Source: Stenotrophomonas maltophilia (lineage in GTDB: Bacteria > Pseudomonadota > Gammaproteobacteria > Xanthomonadales > Xanthomonadaceae). From it: a stretch of 64,000 nt of DNA. Position numbers and translations under genes: made by a program. Within the stretch, counting starts at the first letter, position 1. Every line of letters starts with the position of its first letter. The DNA is taken from the NCBI GenBank assembly GCA_002363385.1, contig DEVL01000005.1, positions 336,453-400,452 of the forward strand. Reading direction: 5' to 3'. The notes under the pieces are model-generated. The model searched no databases. It saw nothing but the letters and a program-made list of their open reading frames with translations, and was not told where the DNA came from. This document shows, in pieces, positions 45,158 through 54,278 of the stretch.

Positions 45158-47845
45158 TCAAACCCCGACAGGATTAGCCTTCTCAGGATCAATCTTGTAC
45201 TGCTTGATCGCCCTCGCAACATCCTTCCCGGTCATCTTCCCTTCCTTCGCCAGCGCCGCAATCGCGGCATGCGCGATGTAGTAGCGGTCAACCTCGAAGA
45301 AGCGGCGCAGGTTCGCACGGGTATCCGAACGACCGAAGCCATCCGTACCCAGCACCGTGTACGACATCGGCACGAACGCACGGATCTGATCCGCATACGC
45401 ACGCACATAGTCGGTCGCGGCAATCGCCGGGCCCTGGCGGCCTTCCAGCAGCTCGGTCACGTAGGCCTTGCGCGGTTCGGCTTCCGGGTGGAAGCGGTTA
45501 TAGCGCTCGGCATCGAAACCATCGCGGCGCAGTTCGTTGATGCTCGGGCAGCTCCAGATGTCGGCGGTCACGCCGAAATCCTTGTCCAGCAGCTCGGCAG
45601 CAGCAATGGCTTCACGCAGGATGGTGCCCGAACCCAGCAGTTGCACGCGCAGCTCGCCCTTCTTCGGCTTGCCGGCGTCGGTCAGCAGGTACATGCCCTT
45701 GACGATGCCTTCGGCCGCGCCTTCCGGCATTTCCGGGTGGGTGTAGTTTTCGTTCATCAGCGTGATGTAGTAGTACTCATCAATCTGATCTTCCATCATG
45801 GCCTTGGTGCCGTGCTGCAGGATCACCGTCACTTCGAAGCCGAAGGTCGGGTCATAGCTGCGCACGTTCGGGATGCCACCGGCGACGATATGGCTGAAGC
45901 CATCTTCGTGCTGCAGGCCTTCACCGTTCAGCGTGGTGCGGCCGGCGGTGCCGCCGAGCAGGAAGCCACGGGTACGCATGTCCGCGGCCTGCCAGGCGAT
46001 GTCGCCCACGCGCTGGAAGCCGAACATCGAGTAGTAGATGTAGAACGGCAGCATCGGCACGTTGCTGACCGAGTAGCTGGTACCGGCGGCCATCCAGGAG
46101 CTGATCGCACCCGGCTCGCTGATGCCCTGCTGCAGCACCTGGCCGCTCTGGTCTTCGCGGTAGAACATCAGCTGGTCCGCATCGACCGGCTTGTACTTCT
46201 GGCCGAACGGCGCGTAGATGCCGATCTGGCGGAACAGGCCTTCCATGCCGAAGGTACGGGCTTCGTCGGCCACGATCGGCACGATGTGCGGGCCCAGTTC
46301 CTTGTCGCGCAGGGTGATGTTGAGGCTCTGCACGAAGGCCATGGTGGTGGAGTAGCTGCGCTCGCCGCTGCTCTTGAGCAGGCGCTCGTAGCTTTCCAGC
46401 TTCGGTGCGTTGAAGCTCTTGGTCGCCTTGCGGCGGCGCTGCGGCAGGTAGCCACCCAGGGCGGCACGGCGTTCCTGCAGGTACTTCACTTCCGGCGAAT
46501 CCGGGCCCGGGTGGTAGAACGGCACCTGGCCATCGGCCAGCTGCGCATCCGTCACCGGAATGTTGAAGCGGTCGCGGAAGTGGCGGACGGCGTCGTCGTC
46601 CAGCTTCTTGGTCTGGTGGGTCGGGTTCAGTGCTTCACCCGCGCTGCCCATGCCGTAGCCCTTGACCGTCTTGGCCAGGATCACGGTCGGCATGCCCTTG
46701 GTGTTCACGGCCTGGTGGTAGGCGGCGTAGACCTTGTGCGGATCGTGGCCACCGCGGTTGAGGCGCCAGATATCGTCGTCGGACAGGCCGGCGACCATTG
46801 CAGCGGTTTCCGGGTACTTGCCGAAGAAATGCTCGCGGGTATACGCGCCACCGAAGGCCTTGCAGTTCTGGTATTCGCCGTCGACGGTTTCCATCATCAG
46901 CTTGCGCAGGACGCCGTTGGTGTCCTTGGCCAGCAGGGCATCCCAGTAACCGCCCCACAGCAGCTTGATGACATTCCAGCCGCCGCCACGGAAGACGCCT
47001 TCCAGTTCTTGGATGATCTTGCCGTTGCCACGCACCGGGCCGTCCAGGCGCTGCAGGTTGCAGTTGACCACGAAGATCAGGTTGTCCAGGCCTTCGCGGC
47101 CGGCCAGCGCGATCGCGCCGAGGGTTTCCGGCTCATCGCTCTCGCCGTCGCCGATGAAGCACCACACCTTGCGGTCGGACTTCTCGATCAGGCCACGGTT
47201 TTCCAGGTAACGCAGGAACTGCGCCTGGTAGATCGCGGCGAGCGGGCCCAGGCCCATCGACACGGTCGGGGTCTGCCAGTAATCGGGCATCAGCCACGGA
47301 TGCGGGTAGCTGGAGAGGCCACCGCCGTCGACTTCCATGCGGAACTTGTCCAGCTGGGCTTCGTCGATGCGGCCTTCCAGGAAGGAACGCGCATAGATGC
47401 CCGGGGCGCTGTGGCCCTGGATGAAGAGCAGGTCGCCCGGGTGGTCTTCGCTCGGGGCGCGCCAGAAGTGGTTGAAGCCCACGTCATACAGCGTGGCGCC
47501 GGAGGCGAAGGAGGCGATGTGGCCGCCCAGGTCGCCCGGCTTGCGGTTGGCGCGCACGACGGTCGCCATCGCGTTCCAGCGGATGATGGAACGAATGCGC
47601 CATTCCAGTTCGGCGTTGCCCGGGCTCTTGGCCTCCAGGGTCGGCGCGATGGTGTTCACGTACTCGGTGGTGGGAGAGAACGGCAGGTAAGCACCCGAAC
47701 GACGGGTCAGTTCCACCATGCCTTCCAACAGCTGATGCGCGCGCTCGGGGCCCTCGACATCAATAACGGCCTTCAGCGACTCGATCCATTCCTGGGTTTC
47801 CACAGGATTCGGGTCGTTGTTCAGCACCTCGTTCAACCAGTTCAT
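45158..47845 (-). CDS. aceE: Pyruvate dehydrogenase E1 component
   Basis: 895 residues, the standard length of homodimeric E1p. The thiamine diphosphate motif is FIGDGESDEPETLGAIALAG ending in the NCNLQRLDGPV segment. Other conserved blocks are GHSAPGIYARSFLEGR and ILAKTVKGYGMG. It decarboxylates pyruvate and reductively acetylates the E2 lipoyl domain in the pyruvate dehydrogenase complex. The start at 47845 (MNWLNEVLNNDPNPVETQEW) has GGGAGCG upstream. aceF and lpd are not in the window, so the subunit genes are unlinked here. Confidence 0.97.
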   Translation of the reverse strand: MNWLNEVLNNDPNPVETQEWIESLKAVIDVEGPERAHQLLEGMVELTRRSGAYLPFSPTTEYVNTIAPTLEAKSPGNAELEWRIRSIIRWNAMATVVRANRKPGDLGGHIASFASGATLYDVGFNHFWRAPSEDHPGDLLFIQGHSAPGIYARSFLEGRIDEAQLDKFRMEVDGGGLSSYPHPWLMPDYWQTPTVSMGLGPLAAIYQAQFLRYLENRGLIEKSDRKVWCFIGDGESDEPETLGAIALAGREGLDNLIFVVNCNLQRLDGPVRGNGKIIQELEGVFRGGGWNVIKLLWGGYWDALLAKDTNGVLRKLMMETVDGEYQNCKAFGGAYTREHFFGKYPETAAMVAGLSDDDIWRLNRGGHDPHKVYAAYHQAVNTKGMPTVILAKTVKGYGMGSAGEALNPTHQTKKLDDDAVRHFRDRFNIPVTDAQLADGQVPFYHPGPDSPEVKYLQERRAALGGYLPQRRRKATKSFNAPKLESYERLLKSSGERSYSTTMAFVQSLNITLRDKELGPHIVPIVADEARTFGMEGLFRQIGIYAPFGQKYKPVDADQLMFYREDQSGQVLQQGISEPGAISSWMAAGTSYSVSNVPMLPFYIYYSMFGFQRVGDIAWQAADMRTRGFLLGGTAGRTTLNGEGLQHEDGFSHIVAGGIPNVRSYDPTFGFEVTVILQHGTKAMMEDQIDEYYYITLMNENYTHPEMPEGAAEGIVKGMYLLTDAGKPKKGELRVQLLGSGTILREAIAAAELLDKDFGVTADIWSCPSINELRRDGFDAERYNRFHPEAEPRKAYVTELLEGRQGPAIAATDYVRAYADQIRAFVPMSYTVLGTDGFGRSDTRANLRRFFEVDRYYIAHAAIAALAKEGKMTGKDVARAIKQYKIDPEKANPVGV

Positions 47846-48214
47846 TTGCGCTCCCATGACCGCACGCACGCGCGCGACTGTTTTAGATTTCTAGCCGCAA
47901 AGTGTAGCGCACCAAGGGGTTTGCTTACTTCGCTACGGTTGCGTATGGAACCATCCGGGCGTGTCCGGAAGGACAGCAGGCGACAGCGCGAGGGCCGCGC
48001 CGGCAGGTTCCACGCTGCATTTCAGCCTGCCCGGCGGCGATGACACCGGCGCGTCAGCAGGACACCGATGGACAGCGCAGCCGCTGCGGCGCAGGCGATT
48101 GGCGCGGATCGCGCGCGAAGCGGCGGCGTTGGAGCGCCCATCGGCGTGGATCATCGGTGCCGTTGGGAGTCGGCAACCTTGTGCAGTGTTCCACCACAAG
48201 CACGCACCGTCACA

Positions 48215-48242
48215 GCAGGAATTGACCTGAACAAATTCCTGC
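48215..48242. repeat. Perfect inverted repeat upstream of padR
   Basis: GCAGGAATT and AATTCCTGC, nine-base perfect arms around a ten-base spacer, 33 bases before the first PadR-type site. It could be a regulator target; no U-tract suggests it is not a terminator. Confidence 0.45.
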
Positions 48243-48274
48243 CATGCGTGCGCGAGCGCTGGTCGAAACGGAGT

Positions 48275-48289
48275 TTTCGATATATCGTT
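48275..48289. promoter_or_regulatory. PadR operator 1
   Basis: TTTCGATATATCGTT with the palindromic core CGATATATCG at 48278-48287. The same core recurs 25 bases downstream at 48303. Confidence 0.7.
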
Positions 48290-48300
48290 CCGCCACTGCA

Positions 48301-48314
48301 TTCGATATATCGAA
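48301..48314. promoter_or_regulatory. PadR operator 2, abutting the start codon
   Basis: TTCGATATATCGAA, a perfect palindrome ending one base before the ATG of the padR gene. No ribosome-binding site fits in the gap. Confidence 0.75.
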
Positions 48315-48818
48315 ATGACCTCTCCGCGCGACCTCGACCGCCCCGCCCGCCCGCTGACCGCCCGGCCCCTCAGCCGCGGTGATCTGCGCCTGCTGGTGCT
48401 GTCCCTGCTCGCCGACCAGCCGCGCCACGGCTATGAACTGATCCAGCTGATCAGTGACATGTTCGTGCGGGTCTACACGCCCAGCGCCGGCTCGATCTAC
48501 CCGGTGCTGGCGCAGTTCGAGGCCGCCGGCTGGGTTGGCGCGGTCGAGGACGGTGGGCGCAAGCGCTACGCGCTCAGCGCGCTGGGCCAGACCGAGCTGG
48601 AGGCGCAGCGCGAGGAGGTCGATGCAGCAGTGCACCGGGTACGCGACAGCGCGCGCACGATCACCAAGGCCAACCTGCCGCCGCCCGTGCGCGACGCGCT
48701 GCGCGAGCTCAAGCACGCGCTGGGCCTGTGCCATGGCCGCTGGCAGGACGACAACGCCGCGGCCGTGGCCGAGGCGCTGCGCGAGGCCGCCGCGCGGATC
48801 CGTGCGCAGGGCCGCTGA
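48315..48818 (+). CDS. PadR-family transcriptional repressor (YqjI-like)
   Basis: 167 residues. PadR winged helix: DLRLLVLSLLADQPRHGYEL, IQLISDMFVRVYTPSAGSIY, VLAQFEAAGWVGAVEDGGRK and RYALSALGQTELEAQ. C-terminal helix for dimerization. The gene precedes a siderophore-interacting ferric reductase, the same pair as E. coli yqjI-yqjH, in which YqjI represses the reductase in a nickel/iron-dependent manner. The ATG directly abuts operator 2, so translation may be leaderless or start at a later codon. Confidence 0.88.
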   Translation: MTSPRDLDRPARPLTARPLSRGDLRLLVLSLLADQPRHGYELIQLISDMFVRVYTPSAGSIYPVLAQFEAAGWVGAVEDGGRKRYALSALGQTELEAQREEVDAAVHRVRDSARTITKANLPPPVRDALRELKHALGLCHGRWQDDNAAAVAEALREAAARIRAQGR

Positions 48819-48908
48819 CCTCCCTTCTTCGTTTCAGACCCAGCCAGCCACCGCCCGCCAGGTCCTTCTTTCTCAACGCCGCGCTGCGGCACTGATCCAG
48901 GTATTCCC

Positions 48909-49706
48909 ATGGCTCTGCATGAAAACCGACTGCTCCGTCATACCGTGAAGTTCCGCCCGCTGCAGGTGCTGCGCACCGAAGAGATCAGCCCGTGCATGCG
49001 CCGGGTGATCGTCGGTGGGCAGGCGCTGGAAGGCTTCGATTCGCCCTCGCCGGACGACCACGTCAAGCTGTTCTTCCCCAACGCCGAAGGCCAGTTCGTG
49101 GTCCCGACGATGACCCCGGAAGGCCCGCGCTACCCGGACGGCCAGACGCCCTCTCCCTCGCGCGATTACACCCCGCGCTGGTGGGACCTGGAGACCCACG
49201 AGCTGGCGCTGGATTTCGTCATGCACGGCGACGGCCTGGCCTCGACCTGGGCCGCCAACGCGCAGCCGGGCGATGCGATCGCCGTGGGCGGCCCGCGTGG
49301 CTCGCACATGACCGCCGATGACTTCGACACCTATGTGCTGATCGGCGATGAAACCGCGCTGCCGGCCATCGGCCGCTGGCTGGAGACGCTGCCGGACGGC
49401 GCGAATGCCGATGTCTACATCGAGATCCCCGAATCCGGCGATCGGCAGGAGCTGCCGGAGGACGACCGCATCCGCATCTCGTGGCTGGAGCGCAACGGCT
49501 TCGACGCCGCCACCAGCACCCTGCTGGAAGACGTGCTGACGGATTTCGAGGAACCGGACGGCGACACCTTCTACTGGATCGCGGCCGAATCGCGCCGGGC
49601 CCGGATGATGCGCAAGTACATCGAGGGTCACCTGGGCGTGCCCAAGGACTGGATCCGCTCTACCGGCTACTGGAAGGCGCACGGCAGCGAGCATCACGAC
49701 GACTGA
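48909..49706 (+). CDS. Siderophore-interacting FAD-binding ferric reductase (YqjH-like)
   Basis: 265 residues. FAD-binding beta-barrel (TVKFRPLQVLRTEEIS, CMRRVIVGGQALEGF, DDHVKLFFPN) followed by the NAD-type SIP domain (YVLIGDETALPAIGRWLETL, AESRRARMMRKYI). Such enzymes reduce Fe(III)-siderophore complexes in the cytoplasm. Operon-like position 90 bases after padR points to PadR control. Confidence 0.93.
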   Translation: MALHENRLLRHTVKFRPLQVLRTEEISPCMRRVIVGGQALEGFDSPSPDDHVKLFFPNAEGQFVVPTMTPEGPRYPDGQTPSPSRDYTPRWWDLETHELALDFVMHGDGLASTWAANAQPGDAIAVGGPRGSHMTADDFDTYVLIGDETALPAIGRWLETLPDGANADVYIEIPESGDRQELPEDDRIRISWLERNGFDAATSTLLEDVLTDFEEPDGDTFYWIAAESRRARMMRKYIEGHLGVPKDWIRSTGYWKAHGSEHHDD

Positions 49707-49763
49707 GCCCGCGACGGGCACCGGCCGCGAATGCGACAATCGCGTTTTGTGCCGGTGCCTTTC

Positions 49764-50201
49764 ATGCAAGCCCTCTCTCTTTCGGCACTGACCGATCTGA
49801 TCGACCGTGCCGAGCGCGCCGATCCCGCGCTGGATGCCGCCCTGGCGGCGCTGGCGCCTTCCGTGGGCGAGAACATCGCCCCGCTGCGCACCGCCCTGGT
49901 GCCGCTGGCCCGCGCGCAGGCCGCGCTGGTGCAGGCGAACATCGATATCGACCTGGTCGCCGATGAGCTGCGCCGTTACCAGAAGTACGCGATGCCCGGT
50001 AAGCCGAGCCTGCAGATCGTGCAGCTGCGCAAGCAGCAGGCCTCGGTAAAGCAGGCCGCGTTGCTGGCCCGCCAGGCCTATGCGCAGGCCACCCATGCCT
50101 TCCTGCGTGAGAGCGGTTTGACCGCCCCGGCACGGCGCACGCCGACCGATTTCACCACGCTGTGGCTGGGCAAGGTAATCGCGCAAGTGGCGGCGGGTTG
50201 A
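49764..50201 (+). CDS. Small helical cytoplasmic protein, unknown function
   Basis: 145 residues from ATG at 49764 (the frame also opens at 49731 without a signal). Long amphipathic helices (LTDLIDRAERADPALDAALA, LARAQAALVQANIDIDLVAD, LRKQQASVKQAALLARQAYA) suggest a coiled-coil or helical bundle. No recognised family. Convergent with the YceI gene across a strong terminator. Confidence 0.75.
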   Translation: MQALSLSALTDLIDRAERADPALDAALAALAPSVGENIAPLRTALVPLARAQAALVQANIDIDLVADELRRYQKYAMPGKPSLQIVQLRKQQASVKQAALLARQAYAQATHAFLRESGLTAPARRTPTDFTTLWLGKVIAQVAAG

Positions 50202-50210
50202 CCCGAAACG

Positions 50211-50232
50211 GTGGTGCCGGCCGCTGGCCGGC
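50211..50232 (+). repeat. REP/SMAG-type palindrome
   Basis: GTGGTGCCGGCCGCTGGCCG plus GC, i.e. the SMAG core with the head GTGG instead of GTAG, 9 bases after the upstream stop. Related to copies at 3791 and 60180. Confidence 0.7.
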
Positions 50233-50242
50233 TCGCCCTAAA

Positions 50243-50270
50243 AGAAAGCCCGCCAATTGGCGGGCTTTCT
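50243..50270. terminator. Bidirectional rho-independent terminator
   Basis: AGAAAGCCCGCC-AATT-GGCGGGCTTTCT, a 12-base perfect stem with A/T flanks on both sides, between convergent genes. Would terminate both the helical protein and YceI transcripts. Confidence 0.85.
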
Positions 50271-50297
50271 GCCTTCTCACGACGAGTGAGGAGAAAC

Positions 50298-50999
50298 TCA
50301 GGCCGCCGGCTTTTCGCCCGTGGCCTCGGTGGTGATGCGGATGTTCACTTCATCGCTGACGTTCGGGGCGTACGCGCCGACGCCGAAATCGCTGCGCTTG
50401 ATGGTGGTGGTGGCATCAAAGCCCGCTGCCGGCACCTTGGCCATCGGGTGCTCGCCGCCGCCGTTGATGGTGACATCCAGGGTCACCGGCTTGGTGATGT
50501 CCTTGATGGTCAGGTCGCCGGTGACGGTCAGCTTGTTGGTGCCGTTGGCTTCCACCTTGGTGCTCTTGAAGGTGGCGGCCGGGAACTTGGCGGCGTCGAA
50601 GAAATCGGCGCTCTTCAGGTGCTCGTCGAACTTGGCGGTGAAGCTGTTCAGGCCGGTCAGCGGCAGCTTCACTTCCACGGTGGACTTGGTCACGTCGGCC
50701 GCGTCATACACCAGGGTGCCTTCGGCGCTGCCGAAGTGGGCGGTCGGGTGGGAGAAGCCGAAGTGGCTCCACTGGACCAGCACGTCGGTGTGGGTCGGGT
50801 CGAGCTTGTAGGTGCCCGAAGCGATCTGGATCGCCTCGGCGGCCGGGGCGGCAGCCGCAGCGTCCGCAGCCGGGGCGGCGGTTTCGGTGGCGGCCGGTGC
50901 GTCAGCGGCCGGAGCAGCGGCTTCGTCGGCCGGCTTGGAGCAGGCGGCGATGGCCAGGGTCAGGGCGAGCGGCAGCAGCAGTTTGCGGGTCACGGTCAT
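50298..50999 (-). CDS. YceI-domain lipoprotein
   Basis: 233 residues. Lipoprotein signal (MTVTRKLLLPLALTLAIAAC) and an Ala/Pro-rich linker to about residue 55. The YceI domain follows (GTYKLDPTHTDVLVQWSHFG ... NSFTAKFDEHLKSADFFDAA ... LTIKDITKPVTLDVTINGGG). YceI proteins form lipocalin-like barrels that bind isoprenoids in the periplasm. The usual soluble form is replaced by an anchored one here. Start at 50999 chosen for the signal peptide. Confidence 0.9.
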   Translation of the reverse strand: MTVTRKLLLPLALTLAIAACSKPADEAAAPAADAPAATETAAPAADAAAAAPAAEAIQIASGTYKLDPTHTDVLVQWSHFGFSHPTAHFGSAEGTLVYDAADVTKSTVEVKLPLTGLNSFTAKFDEHLKSADFFDAAKFPAATFKSTKVEANGTNKLTVTGDLTIKDITKPVTLDVTINGGGEHPMAKVPAAGFDATTTIKRSDFGVGAYAPNVSDEVNIRITTEATGEKPAA

Positions 51000-51084
51000 G
51001 TCAGGTCTCTCTCGTTTCGAAGGGAAAAGAAGCAAAGCTCACGCAGCCCATCCGCACGGACGGGCCACGATCCGGCGGTAACAC

Positions 51085-51675
51085 TTATGCGATGCGGGCG
51101 GCTTCGTCGAAGGACAGGCGAGGCAGCCGCGGGAACAGGCCCGAGGCGTCACCGTACCCCAGGTTGACGAGGAAATTCGACTTGATCGCGGTGCCCTTGA
51201 AGAAGGCTTCGTCGACCTTGGCGTTGTCGAAGCCGGACATCGGGCCGGCATCCAGACCCAGCGCGCGGGCGGCCAGGATCAGGTAGGCGCCCTGCAGGCT
51301 GCCATTGCGGAATGCGCCTTCGGTACGGCCTTCACGCGGGCCGTCGAACCACGCCTTGGCGTCGGTGTGCGGGAACAGGAACGGCAGCTTCTCGTGGAAG
51401 TCTTCGTCGAAGGCGACGATCACCGTGACGGGGGCGGCCAGGGTCTTGTCGTGGTTGCCTTCGGACAGGGCCGGGGCGAGCTTGGCCTTGGCTTCCGGGG
51501 ATTTCACGAACACGAAGCGCGCCGGGCTGCCGTTGGCGGCGGTCGGCCCCCACTTCAGCAGCTCGTACAGCGCCTGCAGCTGGCTGTCTTCCACCGGCTT
51601 ATCAAGGAAGGCGTTCTGGGTGCGGGCGGTACGGAACAACTGATCAAGCGCAGCATCGTCAAGGACGTGGGACAT
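51085..51675 (-). CDS. RutE-type nitroreductase (malonic semialdehyde reductase family)
   Basis: 196 residues, the normal size for RutE/HadB-like nitroreductases. Characteristic segments are DDAALDQLFRTARTQNAFLD, WGPTAANGSPARFVFV and MSGFDNAKVDEAFF. Such flavoenzymes reduce malonic semialdehyde or nitro compounds with NADH and FMN. No other rut gene lies nearby, so the pyrimidine role is not implied. Start supported by MSHVLDDAALDQ. Confidence 0.9.
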   Translation of the reverse strand: MSHVLDDAALDQLFRTARTQNAFLDKPVEDSQLQALYELLKWGPTAANGSPARFVFVKSPEAKAKLAPALSEGNHDKTLAAPVTVIVAFDEDFHEKLPFLFPHTDAKAWFDGPREGRTEGAFRNGSLQGAYLILAARALGLDAGPMSGFDNAKVDEAFFKGTAIKSNFLVNLGYGDASGLFPRLPRLSFDEAARIA

Positions 51676-51804
51676 GAAGCCTCCGGAAATAAGGGGAATC
51701 GTTCGCGCATCGGCTACCGTGGCAGGGCGACCGCGCGAACGGCGAAGGCTGGCAGTGTAGAGTGTCGCGACAGTTGCAACACCCAGCCTGACTGAAACGA
51801 ATTA

Positions 51805-52776
51805 ATGCCATACGTGAAACGATGGAGTCCACCCTGGACGATCACTGACGGCCGTGCCGGCAATGTGCGGCAGGCGGTGGCCCTGGCCACGGCAGTGAAG
51901 CTGGGGGCGCATCGCCCGCTGGTGCTTACCCCGCGCGCGCCCTGGCGTTGGCTGGCACCGCGGTGGTTACCGGGTACGGCCAACGGCTACGGCGAGGCCT
52001 TCGCCACGCTTGCCGCCGAGGTACCCGAGCTGGCCATTGGCTGTGGCCGTCAGGCGGCCGGTGCGCTGCGCGAACTGCGCCGCCGTGGCACCAAGGTGGT
52101 CCAGATCCTCGACCCTCGCCTCAACCCGCGCCACTGGGACCTTCTGGTGGTGCCTGAGCATGACCGGCTGCGCGGCAGCAACGTGCTCACCCTGCTCGGC
52201 AGTCTCAATCCGGTCAACGATGACTGGCTGGCCTGCGGACGTGCCGCCTTTGCAGCGTTCAGCGCTCTGCCCGGCCCGCGCACCGCGCTGTTGGTCGGTG
52301 GGCCGACCCCGCACGCACCGTGGCACGAACCGGACATGGTGCAGGTGTTCCAGCAGCTCGCCTCACAACTACGCGCAGAGGGAGGCAGCCTGTTGGCCAC
52401 CACCTCGCGACGCACGCCACCAGCCTTGGTCGGAGCGTTGCGCAGTGCGTTCGCCGATGTGCCGAATGTGATCTGGGGCGATGGCGGCGACGGCGTGAAT
52501 CCCTATGCCGGGCTGCTGGGGTGGGCCAACCGTGTGGTGGTCTCGCCGGATTCGGTGAACCTGCTCTCTGAAGCGTGTGCCACGCGCATGCCGGTCGCCG
52601 TGGCCCTGGCCGACCAGGCGCAGGGGCGGCTGGCGCACTTCCAGCACGCGCTGCGCGAACGGGGCCGGTTGCAGCCGCGTTGGCTGGATTGGCAGACGCA
52701 GGGCCGCATCGAGCCGCTGCGCGAGACAACGCGCGTTGCCGATGAAGTACGGGCGCGGTTGGGGATTCAGGCCTGA
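51805..52776 (+). CDS. ELM1-like (DUF1022) family protein
   Basis: 323 residues. Family opening TITDGRAGNVRQAVALA, then IGCGRQAAGALRELRRRGTK and VVQILDPRLNPRHWDLLVVP. Also GGPTPHAPW and the C-terminal VVSPDSVNLLSEACATRMPV. This is the bacterial homolog group of the mitochondrial fission protein ELM1, with a glycosyltransferase-B-like fold. Reported members are linked to envelope glycans, but the function here is not known. Divergent from the nitroreductase gene. Confidence 0.85.
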   Translation: MPYVKRWSPPWTITDGRAGNVRQAVALATAVKLGAHRPLVLTPRAPWRWLAPRWLPGTANGYGEAFATLAAEVPELAIGCGRQAAGALRELRRRGTKVVQILDPRLNPRHWDLLVVPEHDRLRGSNVLTLLGSLNPVNDDWLACGRAAFAAFSALPGPRTALLVGGPTPHAPWHEPDMVQVFQQLASQLRAEGGSLLATTSRRTPPALVGALRSAFADVPNVIWGDGGDGVNPYAGLLGWANRVVVSPDSVNLLSEACATRMPVAVALADQAQGRLAHFQHALRERGRLQPRWLDWQTQGRIEPLRETTRVADEVRARLGIQA

Positions 52777-52833
52777 CGCTGTCACACAGCGCTATGATGC
52801 GGCCGCGGCCGGTGCCGCCGGAGACTGTGTGAC

Positions 52834-53697
52834 ATGGATGTACCTTTCGCTGCCCAGATCAAACGCCTGCGCCCGCTTTTGCTGTGTGGCGCCCTGCTTG
52901 GCGCTGCGCTGACCGCGCAGGCCGAACCGCAGTGCGAGGAGCGTCATCCCACCCCGCAATCGTTGGCGGCGATGTTCGATGTGGCATTGACCGCCGGGGA
53001 AACACTCGACGCGCTGGACGGCGTGGACGTGGTGATCATCGCCCGCGGTGGCCAGGACCTCAGCAAGTACGGTCTGCGCCATAGCCACCTGGCCTTCCTG
53101 TTGCGTGAGGCCGATGGAAACTGGCGCGCGGTGCACCTGCTCAACCACTGCAAATCACCGCAGTCCGAGCTGTTCCGGGAAGGACTGAGTACCTTCATCG
53201 GCGAAAGTGGGAGCCATACCGATCTGCGCATCGGGGTGCCGACGCCGACGGTTCGCAAGGCATTGATCGCGATGCTCACCCCGCCTGCCATCCAGGCGCG
53301 TGCACTGCATGAGCCACGCTACAGCGTGGTTGCCTACCCGTTCCGCGACGAGTACCAGAATTCCAATCAGTGGGTGCTTGAGGTGCTGGCCGCTGCACTG
53401 GCGCATGAGGACGACGGGACATTGCTGATCAAGCGGGCACAGGCGCAGGCCTGGCTGAAGGCGCGCGACTATCGCCCCAGCACGTTGCATATCGGTGTGG
53501 CCAAGCGGCTGGGCGCGCGCTTCTTCGTGCCAAATGCTGCGGTGACCGATCATCCAGCCAGCGAACGTATCTCGGGCAATTACTCGGTGGTGACCGTCGA
53601 GTCCGTGTTTGATTTCCTTGCACAGCGTCACGCGCTGCAGCAGGAGCTCACCGTGGCCCACGTGCCGGTGGACGGCGCCGCGGCGCCGAAACCATGA
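52834..53697 (+). CDS. Exported DUF2145 protein
   Basis: 287 residues with signal peptide (LRPLLLCGALLGAALTAQA). Core segments VVIIARGGQDLSKYGLRHSH, LAFLLREADGNWRAVHLLNH and RISGNYSVVTVESVFDFL are typical of DUF2145. No enzymatic function is known. Followed by two secreted paralogs, so the three genes may be one unit; only 35 bases separate its stop from the first paralog. Confidence 0.85.
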   Translation: MDVPFAAQIKRLRPLLLCGALLGAALTAQAEPQCEERHPTPQSLAAMFDVALTAGETLDALDGVDVVIIARGGQDLSKYGLRHSHLAFLLREADGNWRAVHLLNHCKSPQSELFREGLSTFIGESGSHTDLRIGVPTPTVRKALIAMLTPPAIQARALHEPRYSVVAYPFRDEYQNSNQWVLEVLAAALAHEDDGTLLIKRAQAQAWLKARDYRPSTLHIGVAKRLGARFFVPNAAVTDHPASERISGNYSVVTVESVFDFLAQRHALQQELTVAHVPVDGAAAPKP

Positions 53698-53732
53698 GCG
53701 CATCATCCCCTTCCCTCTCCAGGACCTGCGTC

Positions 53733-54236
53733 ATGACGAAATCCCTTCTCTGTGCGGGCCTGCTCGCTGTGTCTGCGCTTACCGGGCTCCCTGCATCGGC
53801 CGGCAATCTCAACGGCAATCAGGCCTCGGGCGTGAGCGCGGTGATCAGCGTCTACACCGTCTCGTTCATTGCAGCCTCACCAGTGTTGCTGGTGGCCAAG
53901 GGGTCGCAGAGCGTCCGCGAAGGTTCCAAGCGCACCAAGCCTGATACCGGCAAGGCCGAACCGCTGCCACCGATGGCCGTGCAGCAGATCGATCGCCAGC
54001 CCGACGGGGGTTTCCACGTTGCGCTGCAGCGGCCTGACGCCCCCGATGCGACCGCGCTGATCGACTGGCCGGCACGCGCGGACAATCCGGCCGCGACGCT
54101 CAAGGTGGGCGACGTGCTGCATTTCGAGCCGACCGACGTCGGTGCGGGTTGGACCGTCACGGCCGCTGACGGTGCGGCGTTGGCCTTCCTGCCGACGCCG
54201 GACGCGGCCGCCGGGCACTCCAGCGAGCGCTGGTAA
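53733..54236 (+). CDS. Exported protein, tandem paralog A
   Basis: 167 residues from ATG at 53733, which gives a proper signal peptide (MTKSLLCAGLLAVSALTGLPASA). An upstream ATG at 53694 overlaps the DUF2145 stop (ATGA). A hydrophobic segment (SAVISVYTVSFIAASPVLLV) is followed by a small domain (PPMAVQQIDRQPDGGFHVAL; VGDVLHFEPTDVGAGWTVTA) ending SSERW. Clearly homologous to the next gene over the whole length. No known family. Confidence 0.82.
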   Translation: MTKSLLCAGLLAVSALTGLPASAGNLNGNQASGVSAVISVYTVSFIAASPVLLVAKGSQSVREGSKRTKPDTGKAEPLPPMAVQQIDRQPDGGFHVALQRPDAPDATALIDWPARADNPAATLKVGDVLHFEPTDVGAGWTVTAADGAALAFLPTPDAAAGHSSERW

Positions 54237-54278
54237 GCGCCCGTAGCCTTCTCCCCTTTCTGTGAACGGAGTGATCAG

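Larger units (their letters stand above)
47846..48314. other. Intergenic region between aceE and padR
   Basis: 469 bases, no firmly supported gene. A frame at 47961-48230 (MSGRTAGDSARAAPAGSTLH) has mixed composition and could be a short relic, but no homology was recognised. Contains an inverted repeat at 48215-48242 and the two PadR operators. Confidence 0.5.

Noticed and set aside
45269..48043. A 924-codon plus-strand open frame over aceE
   Set aside because: It is antisense to the well-supported aceE gene; the translation is His/Val/Arg-rich shadow composition without motifs, a common effect of high GC.
47961..48230. An 89-codon frame between aceE and padR
   Set aside because: Mixed composition, no ribosome site, no recognised relative; listed only as a possible relic.
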